A stretch of 64,000 nucleotides of DNA from DATGPD01 sp041398565 (GTDB taxonomy: Bacteria > Planctomycetota > UBA1135 > UBA2386), in assembly GCA_041398565.1 (NCBI GenBank), contig JAWKUN010000004.1, forward strand, positions 868,001-932,000, given 5' to 3'. Under the pieces are notes generated by a model. It saw nothing but the letters and a program-made list of their open reading frames with translations. It did no database searches and had not been told where the DNA came from. Of the stretch, positions 19,730 through 29,202 are shown one piece after another (the first letter of the stretch is position 1; each line of letters begins with the position of its first letter). A program made the position numbers and the translations under genes.

Positions 19730-20263
19730 ATGACCTCCCACACACTCCATCTGGACACGTCGATCGCCGAGATCATGGATCGCTACCCCGGCGCTTGCCG
19801 CGCGCTGTTCCAGCGCTTCCCGCTCGCCGGCAGCCCATCGGGCAAACTCGCGCCCACGGACAGCTTGCGGACCCTGCTGCACGCGCAACAGGTGCGTGAC
19901 GTCGACGCCACGTTGGCTGCGCTCCTGGAGGCCGAGGCCGCCCACCGACGGGTACACGTCTCCCCCAAGGAGGTGGCCGACATGCAGCGCGAGCAGGTGG
20001 CGATGCGCCTGATCGACGTGCGCACCGAGTACGAGTGGGAGATCGCCCGCATCGGCGGGGCCGAGCTTCTCACACAGGAACTCCTCGAGCAGCTGCGGGC
20101 CGAGCCCAAGGACACCAAGCTCGTCTTCTACTGCCGCTCGGGCGTGCGCTCGCTCGACGCCGTGACCTACTTCGCCGACCAGGGGTTCACCGACGTGCGC
20201 TCGATGACCGGCGGGATCCTGGCGTGGGCCGACGACGTCGACCCGACCGTGCCCAAGTACTGA
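19730..20263 (+). CDS. Rhodanese-like sulfurtransferase with N-terminal DUF1858-like domain
   Basis: 177 residues from the ATG at 19730; the longer open frame upstream lacks a good start. Residues 1-70 carry SIAEIMDRYPGACRALF, similar to the small helical DUF1858/ScdA-N domain, but without the cysteines seen in many members. Residues about 78-177 are a rhodanese fold: RLIDVRTEYEWEIARI, the active-site loop YCRSGVRS with catalytic C135, and the closing MTGGILAWADD. Rhodaneses carry sulfur as a persulfide on this cysteine. Fusions of this kind occur in sulfur or redox metabolism, but no partner gene is adjacent. Confidence 0.85.
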   Translation: MTSHTLHLDTSIAEIMDRYPGACRALFQRFPLAGSPSGKLAPTDSLRTLLHAQQVRDVDATLAALLEAEAAHRRVHVSPKEVADMQREQVAMRLIDVRTEYEWEIARIGGAELLTQELLEQLRAEPKDTKLVFYCRSGVRSLDAVTYFADQGFTDVRSMTGGILAWADDVDPTVPKY

Positions 20264-20522
20264 CGCTCGCCGAACAGGGGCGGGAAGCGCGCCGTTCCGC
20301 CCGGACGCAGACGATGCGCGATCGGGCCAACGTTCAGCGGTGCAGTCTGAGTCCATCCGCTGCAACGCTGGTGCGATGGGCGGCGACCTCGGTCGCCCGC
20401 CCATCCAGCTGTTTCACAGCCAGCCTGGCCGCGACTCCTCCCCATGCCGATTCGGCCGGGAGCGCGGCAAATTGCCAGCGCTGCGGACCGCGCGACCGGC
20501 GAGAATCCCCCACCCGTAGCCC

Positions 20523-21593
20523 ATGTCCAAGTCGCACGCACAGTCTCTCACGCTCGTCGCTCTGACCCTCCTGCCGCTGGGCAACCTCGCCGCCCAGCGC
20601 AACCGCGGTGGACGCGACCGTCAGGAGCCCGAACTCGTCAACTACACGTTCGAGACCGTCGCGCTCGACGAGCAGACCGAGCGCCGCCCGCGCGTGCAGA
20701 TGGGCGTCTACCTGCCGAAGAGCTACAGCGACCCCGCCCACAAGGACACGGTGTACCCGTGGGCCCTCTGGCTGCACGGGCGCAACGAGAACCACCGCAA
20801 GTTCCACGTCGACGGTGGCGCCCGCATCCTCGACGAGCTCCGCGGCAAGAACGAGATCCCCGAGTTCGTCCTGGTCGCACTGTCGGTCGGCAATCCGGTC
20901 TACGTGGACGGCACCGCCGGTGATCAGGAGACGCTGATCACCGACAAGCTGCCGACCTTCCTCACCGAGAAGTACCGCCTCGCCAAGGATCGCGCGCATC
21001 GCGCGATCATGGGGGTCAGCATGGGCGGCTTCGGCGCGTTGAAGATCGCGCTCCGCCACCCCGACCTGTTCGCCGCGGTCGCCGCCCACTCGTCGGCGTT
21101 GATGCCCGCCAAGCCCAGCGAATTGCCGCCGCAGTACCAACGCATGGTGCAACGGATGCTGGAGAGCGGCGGCCTCGACCAGGTGTTCGGCAATCCGATC
21201 GACGAGGTGAAGTGGAGCGAGCACATGCCGCTCGCCCTCGCCGCGACGATGGAGGTCGACAAGCTCAAGCAGCTGCAGATCTACTTCGACGTCGGTAGCA
21301 ACGACCGCTATCAGTTCGCCCCGCCCAACCAGGCCCTGCACGCGCTGCTCGACAAGCGGGGCGTGGCGCACCAGTTCGAACTCGTCGACGGCGGCGGCCA
21401 CTCATGGGGCAGCGGCAGCCTGCAGAAGCAGCTCTACAAGTCGCTCCGCTTCGTCGGCAGCGTCCTCGCTGGCAAGGTCCCCGGTGCCAGCACCGACGAT
21501 GCCGAGCCAGCGCCGGCCGGGAACGGCAAACAAGACGCACAGCCCACGCCGGCACAGCCCACGCCGACACCGGCCGGCGCTGGCAAACGCTGA
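20523..21593 (+). CDS. Secreted alpha/beta-hydrolase esterase
   Basis: 356 residues. A signal peptide runs to about residue 24 (ending LAAQ). It is an esterase D/PF00756-type hydrolase: WALWLHGRNEN provides the oxyanion region, S166 in GVSMGG is the nucleophile and H293 in DGGGHSWG the likely catalytic histidine. An acid in the FDVGSNDR segment (about 258-265) completes the triad. The last ~30 residues are a Pro/Ala/Thr/Gln-rich tail, possibly a linker or surface tether. The family hydrolyses ester bonds such as acetyl, feruloyl or lipid esters; the substrate cannot be told from sequence. Confidence 0.85.
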   Translation: MSKSHAQSLTLVALTLLPLGNLAAQRNRGGRDRQEPELVNYTFETVALDEQTERRPRVQMGVYLPKSYSDPAHKDTVYPWALWLHGRNENHRKFHVDGGARILDELRGKNEIPEFVLVALSVGNPVYVDGTAGDQETLITDKLPTFLTEKYRLAKDRAHRAIMGVSMGGFGALKIALRHPDLFAAVAAHSSALMPAKPSELPPQYQRMVQRMLESGGLDQVFGNPIDEVKWSEHMPLALAATMEVDKLKQLQIYFDVGSNDRYQFAPPNQALHALLDKRGVAHQFELVDGGGHSWGSGSLQKQLYKSLRFVGSVLAGKVPGASTDDAEPAPAGNGKQDAQPTPAQPTPTPAGAGKR

Positions 21594-21674
21594 GCGCCTA
21601 CGGCGAGGACCTGCGACGGTCGACTGTCGCAGGTCCGACTCGACACGGCGCGCGGATTGCTGTCGAGTGCCCGC

Positions 21675-22682
21675 ATGGACGACTTGGAGCTGAGGCCGTT
21701 TCGATCCGGGGACGAGGCGGCCATCCTGGACGCGTTCAACCTGGTGTTCCGCGAGGTCTGCGGCCCCAGCTTCGTCGACCGCGACCTGGCGACGTGGCGG
21801 TGGCAGTTCCTGGACAACCCCGCCGGGATGCGCGTGCATCTGGCGGTTGCAGGCGACGGCACCGTCGCCGCCCAGTATGCGGCCGTCCCGGTGCGCGCTC
21901 GCACCCCACACGGCGACACGATGCTGTGCCAGATCGTGGACAGCTTCGTCCACCCCGCCTACCGCCAAGGCCTCAAGCGCCCCGGCTTGTTCGCGATCAC
22001 CGCACGCGCTGCACTCGAGCACTGGATCGATCTCGGCGACGGCCTGTTCTTCGGGATGCCGGTCGAGAACGCCCGCAAGATGTCGGTCCGCTTCCTCGGC
22101 TACCACACCTGGCGGTCGGTGGACTATTTCTGCCGGGACGTCGGCGCCGGCGCCCTCCGGACTTCGGACGAGGTGTCGGTCGCCCGTGTCGACCAGCCGT
22201 CGCCGGAGGTCGACCGGCTCGCCGAAACCGTCACGCGGCAGAAACAGCTCGCCTCCGTCCGCGACACCGCCTACCTGACCTGGCGCTACGCGCGGTGCCC
22301 GTCTGCCCCGTACGAGCTGGTCGAGGCGCGCCGTGGCGGCGCCCTCACCGGCGTCATGGTGCTGCGCCCGGGGCACGAGTTGGTGGCCGGAGCTTGCTCC
22401 ATCGCCGAGTTGCTGGTTTTGGAGGACGACGAGGTCAGCCTCGACGCGCTCCTGGCCTTCGCCGACGAGCGCGCTCGCCAGCACGGACGGCGGCGCCTGA
22501 TGGCCCTGTTCGCACCGCAGGCCCACGAAGCCGGCGCCTTGCACGACCGTGGCTTCCAGACCGAGCCGTCAGCCGCCTCGTTCTTCCGCTCGATCGGCTG
22601 CCGCCCGGCACAACCCGGCCTGCGCTTCACCGACGTCAGCACGCGCTGGTGGTATTCGCTCGGGGATTTCGACCTGGTCTGA
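21675..22682 (+). CDS. GNAT-family acetyltransferase-like protein (paralogue of 3973-4998)
   Basis: 335 residues from the ATG at 21675; an in-frame TTG at 21657 would add six. Key segments are LRPFRSGDEAAILDAFN at the start, TWRWQFLDNPAG, the YLTWRYARCP block and the C-terminal WWYSLGDFDLV. All correspond in order to the protein at 3973-4998, so the two are paralogues of nearly equal length. Unlike the other copy it is not coupled to a desaturase; it follows the esterase gene by 81 bases. The acceptor substrate is unknown. Confidence 0.75.
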   Translation: MDDLELRPFRSGDEAAILDAFNLVFREVCGPSFVDRDLATWRWQFLDNPAGMRVHLAVAGDGTVAAQYAAVPVRARTPHGDTMLCQIVDSFVHPAYRQGLKRPGLFAITARAALEHWIDLGDGLFFGMPVENARKMSVRFLGYHTWRSVDYFCRDVGAGALRTSDEVSVARVDQPSPEVDRLAETVTRQKQLASVRDTAYLTWRYARCPSAPYELVEARRGGALTGVMVLRPGHELVAGACSIAELLVLEDDEVSLDALLAFADERARQHGRRRLMALFAPQAHEAGALHDRGFQTEPSAASFFRSIGCRPAQPGLRFTDVSTRWWYSLGDFDLV

Positions 22683-22805
22683 GCGCGGTCGCGGTGGGAC
22701 GGCCGTCGGCCCGACTCTTGCTGAGACAGGTGCCGCCGCGACAATCGCCGGTTTCGACTCCACCCCTTGCGTTGCCCTTCGCGCGGCGACGCCGAACGAC
22801 CCCGC

Positions 22806-25800
22806 ATGAAGCGACTCCTGCTCGTCGTCCCCTTGGCCCTCGCATCGTGCGCGGCGCCAGCCCCCTCCACCGCTCCAGGAACGGAAGGGGCGTCTTCCGC
22901 ATCTGCGTCCCTGGCCCGCGCGCGACAGCTGATCCAGGCAGGCAACTACGACGAAGCCCTGCTCGCCACCGACGCCATCCTGGCGCAGGAGCCCAACCAC
23001 CACGCTGCCCGCCTGCTCGCCGCCGACGCCAACCTGGCGTTGGCCGAGGCGGGCAAGGGCAACGTCCAGGCATTCCTGCTCGACGCACAGCACAACCTCG
23101 AAGCAGCGAGCGAGAGCAAGCCCGACGACGCCGAGACGCGCGTGCGCTTGGCCGACGTCTATTTGAAGAACGGCTACTTCGAGAAGGGTCGCGACGCCGC
23201 CCTCGAAGCGGCACGACTGCTGCGGAGCCGGCACGCCGACAGCGCCGCCATCGCCGGTGCCGTGTTGGCCGCTGCCGACAACGAGATGCAGATCTTCGTC
23301 GACGTGCGCCAGGCGGAACTCGCGCGCCAGGAGCGAGTGTCCGACCGCGCCAGGACGCACGCCGAAGCTGTGCTGGCGCGCCTGGCCGTCGCCAAGCAAG
23401 GCCTGCCGGGCAAGGCCGCGCGCCGCGTTGCTCTCGTCCACCAATGGCTCGGCCAACCGGACACGGCGCTGCAGGAGCTGGAGCGCGGCATCCTCGCCGA
23501 CCCCAGCGAGCCGGAGGTGCACGTCGCCTACCAGGACCTCATGCTGGGCGCCGGCAAGCGCGCCGAGTGCGTCGCCGCCTACAAGCGCATGATCGCCGAG
23601 GCGGGCGACAGCCCCACCCTGCAGTTCTACCTCGGCCGCGCGCAGTTCTCCGCCGCCGACGGGTTGCGCGCACGCGGCGACTGGGACCAGGCGAGCGAGG
23701 GCTACGGTGCCGCGAAGGCGACCTTCGCCCGCTACCAGGCGCTGCGACCCGCGCACAAGGAGACCGCCACTCACTGGCAGGCGATGTGCGACCTGTCGTG
23801 CGCCCGCATGGCACTCGACCGCGGCGCCCTGGACGAAGCCAAGCGGCTCTACTTCCAGGCCTTCGCGACCGACCCGCGCGTGCTGCCTGACGGCAACAGC
23901 GGTTCGGTCACCATCGTCGACTCGTTCGGCGGCACCTACGCGGGCGGCCTGTTCCGGCTGGGCACGGCTCTCGCCGAGGGCTCGTCGCCCGAAAGCCTGA
24001 GCAGCGCCCTCGCCTTCTTCGAAGAGGTGATCGCCAAGCACGGCGACGCAATGGGCCAGTTCTACAACAACGCCGGTCTCGCCGCACGCGACCTCGGTGC
24101 GGCCGTGGCCAAGAACGACCCTCGGGCGGCGACCGACCTGTGGGAGCGGAGCTACCGCTACTACCGGAAGGCCGTTGCCCTGGTGCCCGACGATCCGCGC
24201 ATCGTCAACGACTGCGGGTTGATGCTCGTGTACCACTTGCACCGCGACCTCGACCAAGCGAAGGCGATGTTCGAACGCGCCATCGCGCTGGGCGAGAGTC
24301 AGCTCGCCGCGCTGCCTGCCGACGCGACCGACGAGCAGCGGCAGTTTCTCGAGGAAGCCGTGGGGGATGCCTACCAGAACCTCGGGGTCATGGCGCGCCA
24401 GCAGGGCAAGCCCTTCGCCGAGTACCGCGCCACGCTCGAGCAGTCGGTGCGCTTCTACCCCCACCAGAGGCGCTCGGCGGCGCAGCTCCTGCGCACGCAG
24501 GGCGCGCATGCCGAGGGCCTGCCGACCACCGTCGCTGACGGCGCCGCCACCGCGCCGACCAGCGACCAGGCGACCCAGGAAGCCTTGCGCACGGCGTCTG
24601 CCGCCGCCGAGAGAGCCGCCGCTGCCGGTGACTACGACGCGGCGCTTGCCGCCCTCGACGCGCACAGAAGCGCGCTCGGCGACTTGCCGCAGTTCCAGAC
24701 CCTGGTGCAGCGGCTCGCCGAGCGCAAGCGGACCGCCGGCGAGTTCAAGGAGGCCACCGCCCGCGTCGACGCCGCATTGGCCGAGAGCGACTACGACACT
24801 GCGTTGCTGGCCCTCGATGCGCACGCGCAGAGCTTCGCGCAGTACGCGCCGTTCCACGTGCTGATGGGTCGTTGCTCGTTGCTGTACGCATTGGACGCGC
24901 GCAGCAAGGGAGGCAGCGCCAGCCAGATCGATGGTCTCTTCGCCGACGCCGCCTCGCACCTCTCTCGCGCGCGCGACCTCGATCCCGAGGCCAGCGACGC
25001 GCGCTTCTGGCTGGCGCGCGCCCTCGCCGAGAGCGGCAAGTTCGGCGAGGCCGCGAGCGAAGCTGCCGACCTCCTGAGCCACATTCGCTCCCTCGGCCAC
25101 ACCGAGGGTCTCGACCTCGCCGAGGTGCATCGCGTGCGCGCCGAAGCTGCCGCGCGCTCCTACATCGAGAGCAAGCAGGGTGGCGGCGACGATCAAGACC
25201 TGCTGCGCGGCGCGCGCGACTCGCTGCGCTACCTGGCCGACAACGGCACCCTCGACGCGGGCATCCTCAAGACCTGGATCGGCCTCGAACAGTGGGCTGG
25301 CGCCCCGGCGCAGGCGCTCGAGGTCGCGTTGCGGGCGATGCAGACCGACGCGCCCGCCGGCGACGTCCTCGACCTGGGAATCCAGCTCGCCGCGCAGCTC
25401 GGCGACAGCGCCAAGGTCGTAGCCGCCCTCGCCGGCAGCGAGGACCCGACCAAGCAGTGGTACCTCGGCCGCGCCCTGTTCCAGCAGGCGCAGGAACTGT
25501 GGGCGGACGACAAGGCCGCCGCCGTGCGAGCGCTCGACGCCTCGCGCACCGCGTTCACCGCCTCGAAGGAGAGCAACGCGTCGTTCGGCGACTCGTGCGA
25601 TCAGTGGATCGCGCTCGGGCTCGGCAGCAAAGGCATCATGCTGCTCGGCGACGGCAAGGCTGCCGACGCCGAGGCAGTGCTGCTCGAGGCGTTGCGGCTG
25701 CGGCCCGACTGCGCCGCCAACGACCTGGGTGGCGGCAACAGCACCAAGCGCGCCGTCCTGGTGCTCGGCGGCAAGTACCAAGACGACCTCGGCAAGCTCG

Positions 25801-26309
25801 AGGCCCTCATGCGAGCGGCGACCGAAGCCGTCCCCACCGACATCGACTTCGCCAACAACCACGGCCTTGCGGCCCGCGACTACGGCAACGCACTCGAGCG
25901 TGAGGGAGCAACCGAGCGGGCGAGCGAGATGTACGAGGCGAGCTACGCGTCCTACCAGCGTGCTGCCGCCCTCGATCCGCACAACGTCCGCCTGCGCAAC
26001 GACTGCGCGCTTTTGCTCATCTACCACCTGCACCGCGACCTCGACCATGCGGTGTCCATGCTCGAGTCAGCCCGCGACGAGGGTCTGAAGCAGTTGCAGG
26101 AGGCACCTCCGAGCACCGCGCAAGGCCGCCAAGACCTCGACGAGGCGATCGGCGACTGCATCGAGAACCTCGGCTACTACTACGAGACGCACGCCAAGGA
26201 CCGCGACAAGGCGGTCGCCGCCTACCAGGAGAGCATGAAGCACTACCCGCAGGAGCGACGCGCGGCGACGCGCCGCCTGCGCGCCCTCGAGCAGGGGAAC
26301 GGCAAGTGA
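22806..26309 (+). CDS. Very large TPR-repeat lipoprotein with internal duplication
   Basis: 1167 residues from the ATG at 22806, which opens a short signal peptide with lipobox ALASC (Cys 16). The rest is mostly alpha-helical TPR-like repeats (for example AGNYDEALLATDAILAQEP). A ~150-residue block is duplicated: residues about 418-575 contain NNAGLAARDLG, VNDCGLMLVYHLHRDLDQA and VGDAYQNLGVMA, and residues about 1017-1165 contain NNHGLAARDYG, RNDCALLLIYHLHRDLDHA and IGDCIENLGYY. It overlaps the next TPR gene by four bases. It is probably a protein-interaction scaffold in the periplasm; partners are unknown. Confidence 0.8.
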   Translation: MKRLLLVVPLALASCAAPAPSTAPGTEGASSASASLARARQLIQAGNYDEALLATDAILAQEPNHHAARLLAADANLALAEAGKGNVQAFLLDAQHNLEAASESKPDDAETRVRLADVYLKNGYFEKGRDAALEAARLLRSRHADSAAIAGAVLAAADNEMQIFVDVRQAELARQERVSDRARTHAEAVLARLAVAKQGLPGKAARRVALVHQWLGQPDTALQELERGILADPSEPEVHVAYQDLMLGAGKRAECVAAYKRMIAEAGDSPTLQFYLGRAQFSAADGLRARGDWDQASEGYGAAKATFARYQALRPAHKETATHWQAMCDLSCARMALDRGALDEAKRLYFQAFATDPRVLPDGNSGSVTIVDSFGGTYAGGLFRLGTALAEGSSPESLSSALAFFEEVIAKHGDAMGQFYNNAGLAARDLGAAVAKNDPRAATDLWERSYRYYRKAVALVPDDPRIVNDCGLMLVYHLHRDLDQAKAMFERAIALGESQLAALPADATDEQRQFLEEAVGDAYQNLGVMARQQGKPFAEYRATLEQSVRFYPHQRRSAAQLLRTQGAHAEGLPTTVADGAATAPTSDQATQEALRTASAAAERAAAAGDYDAALAALDAHRSALGDLPQFQTLVQRLAERKRTAGEFKEATARVDAALAESDYDTALLALDAHAQSFAQYAPFHVLMGRCSLLYALDARSKGGSASQIDGLFADAASHLSRARDLDPEASDARFWLARALAESGKFGEAASEAADLLSHIRSLGHTEGLDLAEVHRVRAEAAARSYIESKQGGGDDQDLLRGARDSLRYLADNGTLDAGILKTWIGLEQWAGAPAQALEVALRAMQTDAPAGDVLDLGIQLAAQLGDSAKVVAALAGSEDPTKQWYLGRALFQQAQELWADDKAAAVRALDASRTAFTASKESNASFGDSCDQWIALGLGSKGIMLLGDGKAADAEAVLLEALRLRPDCAANDLGGGNSTKRAVLVLGGKYQDDLGKLEALMRAATEAVPTDIDFANNHGLAARDYGNALEREGATERASEMYEASYASYQRAAALDPHNVRLRNDCALLLIYHLHRDLDHAVSMLESARDEGLKQLQEAPPSTAQGRQDLDEAIGDCIENLGYYYETHAKDRDKAVAAYQESMKHYPQERRAATRRLRALEQGNGK

Positions 26310-28054
26310 GACTCCTCACCGGCTGCCCGAAGGACGTCGTGAGTTCGGGAAACGCGGCCGGCGTCGACCGGCACCGAGCCGCGGGGGACCCGTCGACGCG
26401 GTCGCAGCGGCCCCGGCCACAACGAGCCCGGCGCGCCGTGGCGATCCCACAGCGGGCGGCGCAGTTCGTGCTCGGGCTGTGCCGCGACGGCCTGCTCGGC
26501 GCCGTCCTCGTCACGTGCGGGATCCCGGCGCAGGAGGCCTCCGGCGTCCTCACTCTCGAGGGACAGGCCAAGCAGGCGATCGCCACGGGCGACACCGACG
26601 CTGCCGTCGAGGCATACCTGGCCCTGGCCGCGGCCGAACCGCAGCAGACCAAGTGGGTGCGCGGGGCGGTCGAGGCGCTGGCGCGGGGCGGTCGCTACAA
26701 CGATGCGCTCGACCTGCTCGAAGCCAGCTGCAAGCGCCTCCCCGAGGCCCTCGACCTCCGCGTCGAGCAGGCGAAGGTCACCATGCTCAAGGCCGAGGGT
26801 CTTGCCGCAGGCGGGCGCCGCGACAGCTACGTCCTCTTCGCCTACGAGGACGCGGCCAGGCTGGCGGGCGAAGTCCTCGCCAAGGACGCCGACAACCGCG
26901 ACGCACGGTTGATCCTGGCCGAAGCACGCTACGCAGTCGGCAACCTCGACGACGCCCTGAACGAGGGACGCGATGCGGCGCGACGCTTCCCCGACCATCC
27001 CGGCGGCCACATCATGGTGGCGAAGGTCTTGTTCCAGCGCTTCGTGGCGAGCAAACAGCGTCTCGCCGGCGAGCGTCCGGAGGGCAAGGCGTACGAGGAA
27101 CTGGCGACCGCGGCCGCGGAAGCCCGCAGGGGTGCGACCGCCGCCCTGGAGTCGGCGATCGCCGCCGACCCGTCGCGCGCCTTCCCGCACAAGCTGCTCG
27201 GCGACGTCCACGCGTGGAACGGCAACGTGGCCCAAGCGCTTGCGTGCTACGGCCGCGCGTTGGCCCTCGACCCGAACACCCCGGTCGACCACGGCTGGCT
27301 GGCGACCAACGCCGGACCCGAGGAGCTGACCAAGCTGTACCGCCACGCGTTCGAGGCCTACCACGCCCGCCCCGATGCCGACCCCAGACACGGCGCGCTG
27401 CTGGCGTGGTATCTGGGCAAGGCGTTGTTCGAACAGAAGCGGTTCGCCGACGCGCGCACGCTGATGCTCGCCTCGATCCGTGCCAACCCCACCTACACCA
27501 ACAGCCTCTACTACGTGTGGCTGGCCTCGTACTGGTTGGGCGACCATGCTGCGGCCGGACGCGAGGCGGCGGCCTATGCCCAGCAGGCGCCGGCGGCGTT
27601 CGCCGACCTGCTGCGCAGCCTGCCCGACCGCGCGCAGACCCTGGAGATCCTCGGCTTCTTGGCGGCGAACAGCTTCGCTCAGAAGCGGATCGGGGAGAGC
27701 TGCGCGCTCAACCACGTCCTGGCTCTGGTCGAGAACTCGGCGGAGACGTGGAACAACTATGCGTTCCTGTGCCGCGAAACCGGGCAGTTCGAGGAGAGCC
27801 TCGCCGCCTACGAACGCGCTCTGGAGATGGAGCCGGAGTCGCCGCAGTTGCTCAACGACACGGCGGTGATCCTGCACTACCACATGACGTCGCCGGCAAA
27901 CCGTGCCCGCGCCAAGGACATGTACGAGCGCGCGGTGCAACTGGCGCAGAAGCAGCTCGCCGACGCCGGCCTCGATGCGACCGAGCGCGCTCGCATCACC
28001 CAGGCGCTCGCCGACGCGCAGAGCAACTTGAAGAAGATGGCAGAAGGGGGCTGA
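26306..28054 (+). CDS. TPR-repeat protein, coupled to the preceding TPR lipoprotein
   Basis: 582 residues from a GTG that overlaps the previous stop (GTGA), so translational coupling is likely. A basic N-terminal region (about 35-48) and a hydrophobic stretch (about 54-70, ending CGIPAQ) suggest export with an unusually long n-region; a later start is possible. The body is TPR-like, including ALEMEPESPQLLNDTAVILHYHM. That segment matches the VNDCGLMLVYHLHRDL block of the upstream protein, so the pair are paralogues. They probably act together in the same assembly. Confidence 0.75.
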   Translation: MRLLTGCPKDVVSSGNAAGVDRHRAAGDPSTRSQRPRPQRARRAVAIPQRAAQFVLGLCRDGLLGAVLVTCGIPAQEASGVLTLEGQAKQAIATGDTDAAVEAYLALAAAEPQQTKWVRGAVEALARGGRYNDALDLLEASCKRLPEALDLRVEQAKVTMLKAEGLAAGGRRDSYVLFAYEDAARLAGEVLAKDADNRDARLILAEARYAVGNLDDALNEGRDAARRFPDHPGGHIMVAKVLFQRFVASKQRLAGERPEGKAYEELATAAAEARRGATAALESAIAADPSRAFPHKLLGDVHAWNGNVAQALACYGRALALDPNTPVDHGWLATNAGPEELTKLYRHAFEAYHARPDADPRHGALLAWYLGKALFEQKRFADARTLMLASIRANPTYTNSLYYVWLASYWLGDHAAAGREAAAYAQQAPAAFADLLRSLPDRAQTLEILGFLAANSFAQKRIGESCALNHVLALVENSAETWNNYAFLCRETGQFEESLAAYERALEMEPESPQLLNDTAVILHYHMTSPANRARAKDMYERAVQLAQKQLADAGLDATERARITQALADAQSNLKKMAEGG

Positions 28055-28345
28055 GAGGCCGTGCCACGCGCGCCCGCGACCGGGCGGCGCCCAGGCCCGA
28101 CTCCCCCTGGCCAGGACGACCCCCGCCTCCGAGCAGCCGCCCCCCCTGATCACCGGCTTGCAGGGTCACCGGCTCACTGGTGTCCGGCCCCCGCGCACTC
28201 CGGCCGATCCGCCCCCACCCGCGGCCACCAGACCACCCGCGGCCCGCGAATCGAGACGGCCGAGACCATCGACGGCGGCGGCGCGTGGCAACACGTCCGT
28301 GACTCGACGAAACGATCGGCCGCCTCCGCCGTAGAGTCGCACGTG

Positions 28346-29095
28346 ATGTCCATCCTCGCCGTCACTCGCACGAGCCTGCTCGGCCTGCTACTTCTCGTTT
28401 CCGGCTGCTCCGGAGGCTCACCGGCCGACCCCGCACCTTCGCCGTCCACGAGCCCGGTAGCATCGGGGGACCCGACGGCAACGGGCTCACCCCAGGTTCC
28501 TCCGGGAGCCGGCGCCGCCAACCCGGAGGCCAGCGACATGCGCGCCTCAGACCAACCCATGACCCATCCCTCTGCTTCCACCGGGACCGCCACCTTCGGC
28601 GCCGGCTGCTTCTGGTGCGTCGAGGCCGTTCTCGAGCAACTGCCCGGAGTCCTCGACGTGACCTCCGGCTACATGGGAGGCACCACGCCGAACCCCACCT
28701 ACAAGCAGGTCTGCAACGGCGACACCGGGCACGCCGAGGTGGTGCAGGTCACCTTCGACCCGAGCAAGCTCACCTACGAGACCCTGCTCGACTGGTTCTT
28801 CAAGCTGCACGACCCCACGACCCTGAATCAGCAGGGCGCCGACCACGGCACGCAGTACCGCTCGGTCATCTTCTGGCACGACGAGGCCCAGCGCGACGTC
28901 GCCCAGCGCAAGAAGCGCGAGCTCGACCACGCTGGCAAGTTCCGCGACCCGATCGTGACCGAGATCGTGCAGGCGTCGACCTTCTACCCGGCCGAGGACT
29001 ACCACCAGGACTACTACCGCGCCAACAAGACGCAGAACCCCTACTGCCGCGTGGTGATCACCCCCAAGCTCGACAAGCTCGGCCTCGAGAAGTGA
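28346..29095 (+). CDS. msrA: Lipoprotein peptide-methionine (S)-S-oxide reductase
   Basis: 249 residues from the ATG at 28346. The N-terminus has a lipobox LLVSGC (Cys 19) and a ~60-residue Ser/Pro/Ala-rich linker. The catalytic domain starts with TATFGAGCFWC, where C88 is the nucleophilic cysteine and C91 sits in the usual position. Further family landmarks are GYMGGTTPNPTYKQVC, GHAEVVQV, the LHDPTTLNQQGADHGTQYRS region and YHQDYYRAN. The enzyme reduces the S-epimer of oxidised methionine in proteins. The lipid anchor places it in the envelope, repairing exported proteins. No MsrB partner is adjacent. Confidence 0.93.
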   Translation: MSILAVTRTSLLGLLLLVSGCSGGSPADPAPSPSTSPVASGDPTATGSPQVPPGAGAANPEASDMRASDQPMTHPSASTGTATFGAGCFWCVEAVLEQLPGVLDVTSGYMGGTTPNPTYKQVCNGDTGHAEVVQVTFDPSKLTYETLLDWFFKLHDPTTLNQQGADHGTQYRSVIFWHDEAQRDVAQRKKRELDHAGKFRDPIVTEIVQASTFYPAEDYHQDYYRANKTQNPYCRVVITPKLDKLGLEK

Positions 29096-29202
29096 CGCCG
29101 TTGGCCGCGCCGGATCAGACGCGGCGCGGACTCAAGACGCGGCGTCCCGAAAGCCGACCGTAGCGAAAGACGACAGTCGGCGCTCGAGTCGGTCCCTTCC
29201 GC

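Noticed and set aside
29108..29136. Terminator after msrA (CCGCGCC/GGCGCGG)
   Set aside because: The loop is long and no T-tract follows; in such GC-rich sequence this can occur by chance.
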